Source: Basidiobolus ranarum
Lineage: Eukaryota > Basidiobolomycota > Basidiobolomycetes > Basidiobolales
Reading direction: 5' to 3'
DNA length: 27,337 bases
Assembly: GCA_040143965.1 (NCBI GenBank)
Contig: JASJQH010000123.1
Coordinates: forward strand, 1 to 27,337
Shown: positions 18,426-26,809 of the stretch, in pieces
Numbering within the stretch: the stretch's first letter is position 1
Layout of the letters: each line of letters starts with the position of its first letter
Position numbers and translations under genes: made by a program
The notes under the pieces: model-generated
What the model was told of the DNA's origin: nothing
What the model saw: only the letters and a program-made list of their open reading frames with translations
Database searches by the model: none

Positions 18426-18457
18426 AAAGTACACTCTATATATTTAGAGTGTACTTT
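18426..18457. repeat. Perfect 13-bp inverted repeat (hairpin)
   Basis: Arms AAAGTACACTCTA and TAGAGTGTACTTT separated by 6 nt. The homologous 3' flank of copy E has only the right arm (TAGAGTGCACTTT near 14424), so the palindrome is specific to the F side. Confidence 0.75.
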
Positions 18458-18967
18458 GATAAATAAAGGAACCGTGACTACAAGAAACAGTAAATTCTTG
18501 TTAATGCAATATATGCTTAGTAATAAGGAATCTGTAGTTGCTGATACATATCTAAGCTGATATATATCTTATATATCCCTAGTAGGATTGCCTTTCAATT
18601 TGTTTTATTGAATTCATGTCCACTGCTTAACTGAGAATCAAGTGATTGCCGTTACCCATTAGCATATTGTAAAATCTATTAAATCTCTAAATACATTGGA
18701 AATCCTAAAATATAAATCTCTCAATACATTGATAAAATCTTAACCCGATTGCAGCCAAGGAATATTAACTTGTTATTTAGACTCATTCTCATAGCCAACC
18801 CAGCCTTAGTAATACCAATGTACAATTCATGCTCATATAGTCTCAAAAAGCCCCAAGATCAAAGTATAAATATATATAGCGAATTAGATATTCTAGAAAG
18901 GTACTGTTGTGACCCTATAAATATAATTTCAAACTAACGATAGTCTTGAACTTGTTTGACCAAATCC

Positions 18968-19066
18968 GATTGTTAAACCACTATTACTAAAATTCCACTT
19001 TGAAAGTAGTACTGTACGACATTGGATACGCTACCAGCTAATTCAAAGAGTAAATAAAAAGAGTTA
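18968..19066 (+). promoter_or_regulatory. G/H/I upstream box, copy 1
   Basis: About 100 bp conserved in front of G, H (21909-22007) and I (24454-24552): GATTGTTAA-CC, TTCCACTTTGAAA-TAGTACT, ACATTGGATAC, TTCAAAGAGTAAATAAAA. It lies 60-90 bp before the start codon region in all three. It is in a promoter-like place, but function is inferred only from position and conservation. Confidence 0.45.
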
Positions 19067-19127
19067 CTTTACAATGTTCAGAGTTTGCTTTACTTTCATA
19101 ACTTGCGCAGTAGGATTCACTTTAAGC

Positions 19128-21191
19128 ATGCCACAACCCTACCTATCGTCAGAGATAATTACGCTTATCATAAAATATCTTGCATATGAAACACATACTC
19201 TCTACTCCTTGCTGACGGTTAATAAGTTATGTTTTGATTTAGCTACACCTTTTCTGTATAGGAACCCTTTCCGTCCATGCTTCTGCTGCGATCGTTCAAG
19301 CTCTAGGATGGGCGGCGTTATGTATCTTCTCTTGGCTTCATCGAACCTTTTGCTAGAGTCGGTGAAGTCTCCCAGAAAAGAGCACCTGCCCTTAACAAAA
19401 TGGGAGCCTCCGACTGCCCCGTTTACAGTAAACTATCTTGATTACTACACAGAGATTAATTACTCTGACTGGGAAAGTATTTCCTGTCACCCGTATTTTG
19501 ACATGCACGCCAGAAGTTACACTAGCCATGGGCTTGGGTTGATCCACTTCCTCAACCTCTTACTTTTGAAGTATCAGACAGAGAAAATCGAGAGTATTTG
19601 TTTGCCAATTTTGGATATGAAACCGTACTTGCCGTTAGCTGCCAGATTATCTTCCCTGCGAAGAATAGAATTTTGTAGGTATAGTGCTGATATATTTAGT
19701 TGCGCCAACGACCAAAATATCGTGACTATAAAGGATGCAATTGAGTTTGTCAAGATTCATGTGGAGACGTTCGGCGATATCTTAACTGAGATAAAGGTTC
19801 CAGATTTTTCTAGCTTGGATTATAATGGAATTCCATCAGATATACAAATCTTAGATATAATCAATATCCTAAAACAACCTCAAGTGATTGAATTGGGTGA
19901 CTCTTATAATGTTTGCCAGTATCTACAAGGTCCTTCTACTGATTATCTCCGAGTTTTTAGTGGACCGTTCAGTTGCGAAAATGGTGAACTACGAGACTGG
20001 GATTGGAACCCTGCATCTTTATTTCAGCGTTGTCCCAAATTGGAAAATGTCAGTTTTAAATCACTACAGTCAAATAGTTTCAAATGGGCGGTGGAGAGGC
20101 GTTATTTATGTATCAACTCCGGCACCGTATCAGATAGTAAACTGCCACCTCTTCAATATGTTAATGTAAAATGCCAGCATTGTGCTGCTCTTCCCATGGT
20201 ACAGGATATACTTTATGCCTTCAGGAATACTGTCAAGAGTATTGTTGCGATAGAAACCGAATTCTCCGGGCTCAATCCTGAGCCTCTGTGCTGGGATTGG
20301 TTGTTACCTAACCTTGTTCAGATCCATATCAGTGGAGCAGACTTATCTTTGTTTGAGATTGAAGCACTTAACCTGTGCTCATCTTTGGAAGATCTTAACC
20401 TAACTGATAAATACGTCTATCGTAGTAGTAGTACTGTAACTGAATGTAGCCCGGTACTTAAACTTCCCAAACTTCGAAAAATTCAATTAATGTGCACAAC
20501 ATGTTACAAATTCAACTTTGACTCTCTCAAATACTCACCATTACTGGAATCACTCATACTTTTTGAAATGAATTCCGCTCTTCCGATACGGCCATCTTGC
20601 TTGTCATGGACCTGGGATTGGCGTTTGCCGCACTTAAAAGTGTTGGATTTAACCGGAGAACCAGCTATCCTCTTTCAATTTCGTTTGTTAGACTCATGCC
20701 CACCACTGCAACGGCTCAGACTAGAAACTGGTGGATACTGCAGGGAATTGTCCTTGGAAGAAATACTGTCAACAGATACTTATTTACGTTCTGAATCTGT
20801 GAACCGAGTTGCATCTAGATGCGTATTCAGTCGAGACCCAGAGTTTTTTCTCTGCGGTAAGTGGAAACTCTCGGAGAAGACGTTATCTGCTTTATTGCTA
20901 CGATACATGCCACATGTCAAGACAATGAAATTTGCTGATATTGAAGGATTGACCGTTTCAGATGTTATAAGAATCACTCAACAGTTGAGTCATGCCAAAT
21001 TCGTATCATTTTATATACTCTTGAATGATGCTGACATTAAACAACTTGGAATGGAGTTGATCTCTTGGAATAATCGTGACTGCAGGCTCTGTATTGGCTC
21101 CATAGAGTATACCATGGGTTATAAACCAAAGGAAGGAACATATGCCTTTAAATATCGAAACCGCTTCGCCAGAGTAATGCCTCAGAGATAA
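19128..21191 (+). CDS. Copy G: F-box-like/LRR-like protein, 687 aa
   Basis: I choose ATG 19128 (MPQPYLSSEIITLI) because copy I starts identically and has the same length, 687 residues. An upstream in-frame ATG at 19074 would add a hydrophobic 18-residue leader, but the matching stretch in copy I lacks that ATG. The F-box-like segment is TLYSLLTVNKLCFDLATPFL followed by YRNPF. G/I-specific features follow: RPCFCCDRS, SPRKEHLPLTKWEPPTAPF, LNLLLLKYQTEKIESICLPI. The LRR-like body has CWDWLLPNLVQIHI. In the second Trp motif this copy reads LSWTWDWRLPHLKVLDL, having lost the usual Cys-Trp just before it. The C-terminus (SIEYTMGYKPKEG...) carries a basic tail ending near RVMPQR, as in I (RLMAQR). 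Presumed SCF substrate receptor by architecture. Confidence 0.8.
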   Translation: MPQPYLSSEIITLIIKYLAYETHTLYSLLTVNKLCFDLATPFLYRNPFRPCFCCDRSSSRMGGVMYLLLASSNLLLESVKSPRKEHLPLTKWEPPTAPFTVNYLDYYTEINYSDWESISCHPYFDMHARSYTSHGLGLIHFLNLLLLKYQTEKIESICLPILDMKPYLPLAARLSSLRRIEFCRYSADIFSCANDQNIVTIKDAIEFVKIHVETFGDILTEIKVPDFSSLDYNGIPSDIQILDIINILKQPQVIELGDSYNVCQYLQGPSTDYLRVFSGPFSCENGELRDWDWNPASLFQRCPKLENVSFKSLQSNSFKWAVERRYLCINSGTVSDSKLPPLQYVNVKCQHCAALPMVQDILYAFRNTVKSIVAIETEFSGLNPEPLCWDWLLPNLVQIHISGADLSLFEIEALNLCSSLEDLNLTDKYVYRSSSTVTECSPVLKLPKLRKIQLMCTTCYKFNFDSLKYSPLLESLILFEMNSALPIRPSCLSWTWDWRLPHLKVLDLTGEPAILFQFRLLDSCPPLQRLRLETGGYCRELSLEEILSTDTYLRSESVNRVASRCVFSRDPEFFLCGKWKLSEKTLSALLLRYMPHVKTMKFADIEGLTVSDVIRITQQLSHAKFVSFYILLNDADIKQLGMELISWNNRDCRLCIGSIEYTMGYKPKEGTYAFKYRNRFARVMPQR

Positions 21192-21395
21192 ATTCGTTTA
21201 AAGGAAACATATCAATACCGTTAAGCAATTATTATGGAATGATTTTATAAACTGAGATCAATTTCTCTGGATGGGCAGATAGAATTGTTTTCTTACGTAA
21301 GGGACCAGACAATTGAACTATGAGTACATTTGTAGCTGATTGAAAAATCTGCTTACCATTTGGCATTCACTAACCATTTAGTCTAGTAGTGATTC
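21192..21395. other. Spacer after copy G
   Basis: A short A+T-rich stretch with nothing recognisable except the immediate 3' flank, which resembles that of copy I for the first few tens of bases (ATAAA-TCGTTTAA). Confidence 0.4.
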
Positions 21396-21399
21396 TTGG

Positions 21400-21905
21400 T
21401 AATGGCCAAGGTGTGTTTCAACGCAGCTATATCTATCCTGTACAAGAATCCTTTCCGTTCGTGCCTTTGGGTGAGCACTTCGAAGGCCAGAAAACGAGAG
21501 GTTTTGTACCTTCTTTTAGCTTCATCAAACCTTCTACCTGAACTAGCAAGAATCATCACATGGTATAGTACATTATTATAGAGAGTGTGATCTAACAGTC
21601 TGTATGCTCAGTTGGTTCGGTCATTATGTATATATAAATAGGTTATGTATGATAATTAGAAAACTAGGAAACAGGTGTATGATATCTTAGATAATGGACT
21701 TGAGTTTCAGGATCTAATGTGCTGTAAAACTTCATTGGCTTGTCAAATGACTGTTACCATTTTTGCGACACCTTAACTGAAGTAAGGATTCCAAATCTGA
21801 AGCATAATGAAGCTTTGTACTCAATAGAAGGTCGGAACTCTCTGGGAAAATATTATTTCTTCTCTCACAACGATACATGTCTCATGTCGCCGAAATTCAT
21901 CCGAA
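21400..21905 (+). pseudogene. Chimeric relic of family copies (F-box end, permuted middle, E/F-type C-terminal piece)
   Basis: Three pieces in a row. At 21400-21560: KVCFNAAISILYKNPFRSCL, then RKREVLYLLLASSNLLPEL, the N-terminal region of an E/F-like copy. At 21746-21790: the D-x-Y-H-F-C block joined directly to DTLTEVRIPNL, an order not found in intact genes but shared with 11634-11676. At 21819-21905: DNA almost identical to copy F around 17970 (GGAACTCTCTGGGAAAA, then CTCACAACGATA-ATGTCTCATGTCG). No continuous frame joins them. The right end abuts the G/H/I upstream box at 21909. Confidence 0.65.
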
Positions 21906-21908
21906 TGC

Positions 21909-22007
21909 GATTGTTAAGCCACCATTACTTAAGTTCCACTTTGAAAATAGTACTGTACCACATTGGATACGCTACCAGCCTATTCAAAGAGTAAATAAAA
22001 AGAGTTA
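21909..22007 (+). promoter_or_regulatory. G/H/I upstream box, copy 2 (before pseudogene H)
   Basis: Same 100-bp block as 18968-19066 and 24454-24552. Here it follows directly on the end of the chimeric relic, so the breakpoint of the duplicated H unit is near 21900. Confidence 0.45.
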
Positions 22008-22089
22008 TAGAATTACAATTTTACTTCATTACTTAAGCATTAGAGTTTACTTGACTTTCATAACGTGTGCAGTAGGTTTCACTTTACGC

Positions 22090-23434
22090 ATGTCACAACC
22101 TTACTTATCATCCGAGATTATTACCCTCATCATAACGCATCTTGCATACGAAAAACATACACTCTACTCCTTACTCACAGTTAATAAGTTGTGTTTCAAT
22201 TTAACTGTACCTGTTTTGTATAGGAATCCTTTCCATCCATGCTTTTGCTGTGATCCTTCAGACTTTAAAATGGGGGAGATTATGTATCTTCTTTTGGCTT
22301 CATCGAACCTTTTGCCAGGACCGGTGAAGTCTCCCAGAAAAGAGCACTCGTTTTTTCCGAAATGGGAGCCTCCAACTGCCCCGTTTACAGTAAATTATCT
22401 TGACTACTACAGAGATTAATTACTATGACTGGGAATATATTTATAGGGCACCCGTATTTTTGCATGCACTCTAAAAGTGATCCTGGCCATGGGCTCGAAT
22501 TGATACACTTTCTTAACCTCTTACTTTTGAAGTATCAGGCGGAGAAAATTGGGAGTATTTGTTTGCCAATTTTAGATATGAAGCCGTACTTGCCGTTAGC
22601 TACCAGATTATCTTCCCTGCCAAGAATAGAATTTTGTAAGTACACTACTGATTTATCTACTTGCACCAGCGACTCTGCATCTTTATTTCAGCGTTATCCC
22701 AAATTGGAAAATGCCAGTTTTAAATCACTACAGTCAAATAGTTTCAAATGGGCGGTGGAGAGGCGTGATTTATATATCAACTCCGGCACCGTATCAGATA
22801 GTAAACCGCCGCCTCTTCAATATGTTGATATATCTTGTCAACATTGCGCGGCTCTTCCTATTGTACAGGACATCAATAGAATATGTTACAGATTCAACTT
22901 TGGCTCTCTTGAATACTCTCCATTGCTAGAGACTATCGACCTTTTAGAAACAGGCACCTCCCTTCCGATACGGCCACTTCACGCACCTTGTTGGACATGG
23001 ACTTGGGACTGGAAGCTACCGCGTTTAAAAAAATTGTCACTGGTTGGAGAATCAGCTGTACTATTTCAATTCCACTTATTGGATTCATGTCCACTACAGG
23101 ATTATCTTGGTCTCAACAATGGAAGATATCGTCGTACACTGGCCTTGAATGAGATACTCAGAACAGATTTATCTACTGAATACGTGAGCCAAATAGTACC
23201 AAGAAATGAAATTAATCATAAGTGTAAATAGTTCTACTTTAGAGGTTTTAAACTCTCTTGAAAGACGTTATCTATGTCTCAAGCTACGGAAATCTATCTT
23301 GTTGAAGTAGCAGGATTAACCCGTACAGACATCAGAAATGCAACACAAAATTTTCCTCATATTCAATGCGTACGCTCCTCGTTCACTCTGAGAAATGCTC
23401 ATATTAAACAACATAGTCAACAAGGTATTTTTGA
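22090..23434 (+). pseudogene. Copy H: G/I-type F-box-family pseudogene
   Basis: Starts intact at ATG 22090 (MSQPYLSSEIITLI, F-box-like part complete), then frameshifts near 22410, where two bases are missing (TACTACAGAG against TACTACACAGAG in G), giving a stop at 22417-22419. A +1 change near 22440 gives a second frame, which then runs from about 22425 to 23231. That part has two internal deletions. About 297 bp are missing at 22671 (between TSD and SASLF), where the short word GAC is found at both deletion edges in copies G and I. Roughly 270 bp are missing after 22874 (VQDI joined to NRICYRF). The frame then hits TAG 23229-23231 and a TGA, although homology to the C-terminus (EIYLVEVAGLTRTDIRNATQ) continues to about 23430. 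The loss of the first Trp motif and many breaks make it non-functional. Confidence 0.85.
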
Positions 23435-23488
23435 ACGTCTTTTTTGTACAAGACTATTTTTCCTTCAGGCAGTTAGCATGACATTTTC

Positions 23489-23632
23489 GGAGATTCTACA
23501 CCATGAAACTTCTTCAACCTTGTACCGAAATTGACAAATTCCACCACAGAAGTATTGGACTGGGACAAACTAGATTCAGGCCTTACAACTGCTCCATTTA
23601 CAGTGAGGCATCTTTATTCCTCTGAGTGAGCG
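23489..23632 (+). pseudogene. Relic of a B/C/D-type N-terminal region
   Basis: GAGATTCTACACC, then CTTCTTCAACCTTGTACCGA, then AAGTATTGGACTGGGACAAA and GCTCCATTTACAGTGA follow copy C/B at 5700-5825 in order (ILYLL.AS.NLLPELTE, EILDWGL, APFT.NYL). The frames are broken. It sits downstream of pseudogene H, although this subgroup is otherwise found only at the other end of the array and at the right edge. Confidence 0.6.
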
Positions 23633-23965
23633 GCAACGTAAGAAAATATTGTTGAAAACCTATATATTCAGTGATTTTGCACGCTAAAATACCTATATGA
23701 TAGCTCCCACAAAGGTGAGCCTATATTCAAGCTTGCATACTTTTCCAAGCATTTTTCTGGATTATGCACGTTTATTCAACTGAACTGAAGAGATTTTGAC
23801 AATTTCACAAAATAGTGTCTAACTTTATCACTTGAATATTTTACATACGATAAAAAGAATGTCATTTACTCAATTGAATAAAGTGAGGTTAGAAAACAAA
23901 TCTATTTGGATGTTACAAATAATTTACCATTACACCAAGGACAAATATATGACCAGGTGAGTGGC
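23633..23965. other. Unassigned A+T-rich spacer
   Basis: No gene, relic or strong repeat recognised in these 330 bp. Confidence 0.4.
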
Positions 23966-24453
23966 AAAGAATCTATAATAGCTGATACATATCTAAGCTG
24001 ATATATATCTTATATACCCCTAGTAGGATTGACTTTCAATTCGTTTTATTGGATTCATGTCCACTGCTTAACTGAGAATTAAGTGATTGCTGTTACCCAT
24101 TAGCATATTGTAAAATCTATTAAATCTCTAAATACATTGGAAATCCTTGGTTTAACCAATCTGGAATTTAACCCGATTGCCGCCAAGCAATATTAACTAG
24201 ATTTATGTTCATGCCCAAATCTATCTCACCCTACCCTTAGTAATACCAATGCACAATTCATGCTCATATAGTCTCCAAAGCCCCAAGGTTTCTTACTTGT
24301 CTAATAAAGAACGAGAAGTACTAAGTACAAAATATATATCGTGCATTGTATAATTCTAATAACGTATTACTGAGTGACCCTATAAATATGAATTCAAGGA
24401 TATAACTAGTAATTTCAAACTAACGTTAGCCTTGAACTCGTTTGACCGAATCC

Positions 24454-24552
24454 GATTGTTAAGCCTCTGTTACTTGAGTTCCACTTTGAAAGTAGTACTG
24501 TACGACATTGGATACACTGCCAGATTATTCAAAGAGTAAATAAAATGACTTA
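24454..24552 (+). promoter_or_regulatory. G/H/I upstream box, copy 3
   Basis: Third copy of the 100-bp block, about 90-190 bp before the copy I start codon. It differs from the G version by scattered substitutions only. Confidence 0.45.
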
Positions 24553-24605
24553 CAGAATTGAAATTTTACTTTGTTAAGCATCAGAGTTTACTTTCATAAC
24601 TTCCG

Positions 24606-24641
24606 CAATAGGATTCACTTTAACAATAGAATTCACTTTAA
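24606..24641 (+). repeat. 18-bp tandem duplication just before the copy I start codon
   Basis: Two units, CAATAGGATTCACTTTAA and CAATAGAATTCACTTTAA, differing at one base. G and H have a single unit here. The second unit ends two bases before ATG 24644. Confidence 0.8.
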
Positions 24642-24643
24642 GC

Positions 24644-26707
24644 ATGCCACAACCCTACCTATCATCAGAGATAATTACGCTCATCATAAACCATCTAGCA
24701 TACGAAAAACAAACACTCTACTCCTTGCTCACGGTTAATAAGTTGTGTTTCAAGTTAACTGTATCTGTTTTGTATAGGAACCCATTCCGTCCATGCTTTT
24801 GGTGTGATGGTTCAGGTTTTAAGAAGGGCGAGGTCATATATCTTCTCTTAGCTTCATCGAACCTTTTGCTAGAACCGGTGAAGTCTCCCAGAAAAGAGCA
24901 CTCGCATTATCTGAAGTGGGAGCCTTCGACTGCCCCGTTTACAGTAAATTATCTTAATTACTACACAGAGCTTAATTACTCTGACTGGGAGAGTATTGCC
25001 TGCCACCCATATTTTTCTATGCACACTAGAAGTTACTCTAACCTTGAGCTTGGATTGATCCATTTCCTTAACCTCATGTTTTTGAAGCACCAGACAGAGA
25101 AAATCGAGAGTATTTATTTGCCAATTTTGGATATGAAGCCGTACTTGCCGTTAGCTGCAAGATTATCTTCCCTGCGAAGAATTGAATTTTGTAGGAATTA
25201 TGATGATATAGCTACTTACTCCAACGACCAAAATATCGTGACAATAAAGGATGCAATTGAGTTTGTCAAGATTCATGTGGAGACGTTCGGTGATACCTTA
25301 ACTGAGATAAAGATTCCAGATTTTTCTAGCTTGGATTATAATGGAATTCCATCAGATATACAAATCTGGGATCTTATCAAAACCCTAAAACAACCTCAAG
25401 TGATTGAATTGGGTGACTCTTATAATGTTTGCCAGTATCTACAAGTCCCTTATACTGATCATCTCCGAGTTTTTGATGGACCGTTCAGTTGCGAGAATGG
25501 AGAACTACGAGACTGGGATTGGGACTCTGCATCTTTATTTCAACATTGTCCCAAATTGGAAAATGTTCGTTTTAAACCGTCGCAGTCAAATAGTTTCAAA
25601 TGGGCAGTGGAGAGGCGTGATTTATACATCAACTCCGGCACCATATCGGATAGTAAACTGCCGCCTCTTCAATATGTTAATATATCTTGTCAACATTGCG
25701 CGGCTCTTCCTATTGTACAGGACATCATTTATGCTTTCAGGAATACTATCAAGAGCGTTAGTGCAAGAGATTTCGGATTCTCCGGCCCCAGTCCTGAGCC
25801 TCTGTGCTGGGATTGGTTGCTACCTAACCTTGTTAGAATTGAACTTGGTGCAGATCTTTCATTGTTTGACCTTGAATCACTCAACCTGTGCCCGTCTTTG
25901 GAGGAAATCGACTTAAGCAGCTGTGGTGAGGATTGTAATAGTCGCCATGAATATGGCTCAGTGCTCAGGCTACCAAATCTTCGTAGTATCAAATTGTTCG
26001 ACAGGATATCTCTTCAATTCAATCTTGACTCTCTCAAATACTCACCGTTGTTAGGAAGTATCCTGCTTTCTGAAAACGACTCGTCTCTTTCGTTGCCAGC
26101 ATCCGACTCACCTTGCTGGACATGGACCTGGGACTGGAAGTTACCGCACTTGTATAACCTAATACTGAGAGGAAAATTAGCTTTCCATTTTCAATTTCGT
26201 TTATTAGACTCATGCCCACCACTGCGGCTACTCGAACTAGATACCAGGAGATACTGCAGGGAATTGTCCTTGGAAGAAATACTGCCAACAGATACCTATT
26301 TACTTTCTGATTCTGTGAACCAAGTATTATCTGAATGCGTATTTAGTGATAACCGAAGGTTTATTCTACGTGGAAAGTGGAAACTCTCGGAGAAGACGTT
26401 GTCTAGTTTATTATTACGATATATGCCCCATATCAAGACAATAAGATTTACTGATATTGAAGGATTGACTGCTACTGATGTTATAAGGGTCACTCAAAAA
26501 CTGAGCCATGCTCAATCCGTATCTTGTAATTTATTCTTGGATTATACTGACATCATACGACTTGGAACGAAGTTGACCTCCTGGACTAATCATAACTGTC
26601 GTATTTCTATTGGTTCCGTAGAGTATTGTATGGGTTATATACCAAATGAAAAAATGAATGTCTCTAAAGAACAGGACTTCTTCATTAGATTAATGGCTCA
26701 AAGATAA
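24644..26707 (+). CDS. Copy I: F-box-like/LRR-like protein, 687 aa
   Basis: Complete intronless frame from ATG 24644 (MPQPYLSSEIITLI). The first half is nearly identical to copy G (F-box-like part, SPRKEHS, TVNYLNYYTELNYSDW, LPLAARLSSLRRIEF, the FVKIHVETFGDTLTEIKIP block). The central LRR-like part differs strongly from G: SLEEIDLSSCGEDCNSRHEY, LPNLRSIKLFDRISLQF, SILLSENDSSLSLPASD and LYNLILRGKLAFHFQFRL. The C-terminal part again resembles G (RRYCRELSLEEILPTDTYLL, KWKLSEKTLSSLLLRYMPHI, ending SVEYCMGY and a basic tail). Both Trp motifs are present (CWDWLLPNLVRIEL, WTWTWDWKLPHL). This alternation of conserved and divergent blocks suggests either diversifying change in the LRR-like body or gene conversion. 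Presumed SCF receptor by architecture. Confidence 0.8.
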   Translation: MPQPYLSSEIITLIINHLAYEKQTLYSLLTVNKLCFKLTVSVLYRNPFRPCFWCDGSGFKKGEVIYLLLASSNLLLEPVKSPRKEHSHYLKWEPSTAPFTVNYLNYYTELNYSDWESIACHPYFSMHTRSYSNLELGLIHFLNLMFLKHQTEKIESIYLPILDMKPYLPLAARLSSLRRIEFCRNYDDIATYSNDQNIVTIKDAIEFVKIHVETFGDTLTEIKIPDFSSLDYNGIPSDIQIWDLIKTLKQPQVIELGDSYNVCQYLQVPYTDHLRVFDGPFSCENGELRDWDWDSASLFQHCPKLENVRFKPSQSNSFKWAVERRDLYINSGTISDSKLPPLQYVNISCQHCAALPIVQDIIYAFRNTIKSVSARDFGFSGPSPEPLCWDWLLPNLVRIELGADLSLFDLESLNLCPSLEEIDLSSCGEDCNSRHEYGSVLRLPNLRSIKLFDRISLQFNLDSLKYSPLLGSILLSENDSSLSLPASDSPCWTWTWDWKLPHLYNLILRGKLAFHFQFRLLDSCPPLRLLELDTRRYCRELSLEEILPTDTYLLSDSVNQVLSECVFSDNRRFILRGKWKLSEKTLSSLLLRYMPHIKTIRFTDIEGLTATDVIRVTQKLSHAQSVSCNLFLDYTDIIRLGTKLTSWTNHNCRISIGSVEYCMGYIPNEKMNVSKEQDFFIRLMAQR

Positions 26708-26809
26708 ACTCGTTTAATAGTAACTGAAGACACTAAAATACTACACTAAAATTGTAACATTCTACCAATCATATCTTTCTACATTACCAGCGGATAATCA
26801 TCTAACTAA
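26708..26809. other. Spacer I-J
   Basis: Short A+T-rich spacer; nothing recognised. Confidence 0.35.

Larger units (their letters stand above)
18282..19127 (+). repeat. Spacer F-G; repeated upstream of copy I (23966-24643)
   Basis: From about 18527 this spacer matches 23966 onward: GCTGATACATATCTAAGCTG, TATATCTTATAT-CCCTAGTA, CATTAGCATATTGTAAAATC, AATACCAATG-ACAATTCATG. Inside it, 18591-18629 reads FQFVLLNSCPLL, a relic of the family block FQFRLLDSCPPL, so the upstream region of G (and of I) partly derives from a dead copy. The first part (18282-18525) matches the 3' flank of copy E. A 32-bp hairpin (18426-18457) and the G/H/I box (18968-19066) are listed separately. Confidence 0.7.
23966..24643 (+). 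repeat. Upstream repeat unit of copy I (matches 18527-19127)
   Basis: Collinear with the spacer before copy G, including the relic FQFVLLDSCPLL at 24032-24069, LRR-like debris around 24130-24180 and the G/H/I box. Slightly longer than the G version. Parts of it also match 14500-14730 downstream of copy E. Confidence 0.7.

Noticed and set aside
18366-18937. Two small open frames in the F-G spacer
   Set aside because: They cover a duplicated non-coding spacer with a hairpin and a relic, and are not preserved in the copy of the spacer upstream of I.
22711-22929. Alternative-frame open stretch in H, also seen at 19888 and 25404 in G and I
   Set aside because: Shadow frames of the conserved family block; no independent support.
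23274-23534. Open frame of 86 codons after pseudogene H
   Set aside because: It is the C-terminal remainder of H, in the same frame behind two stop codons, not a separate gene.
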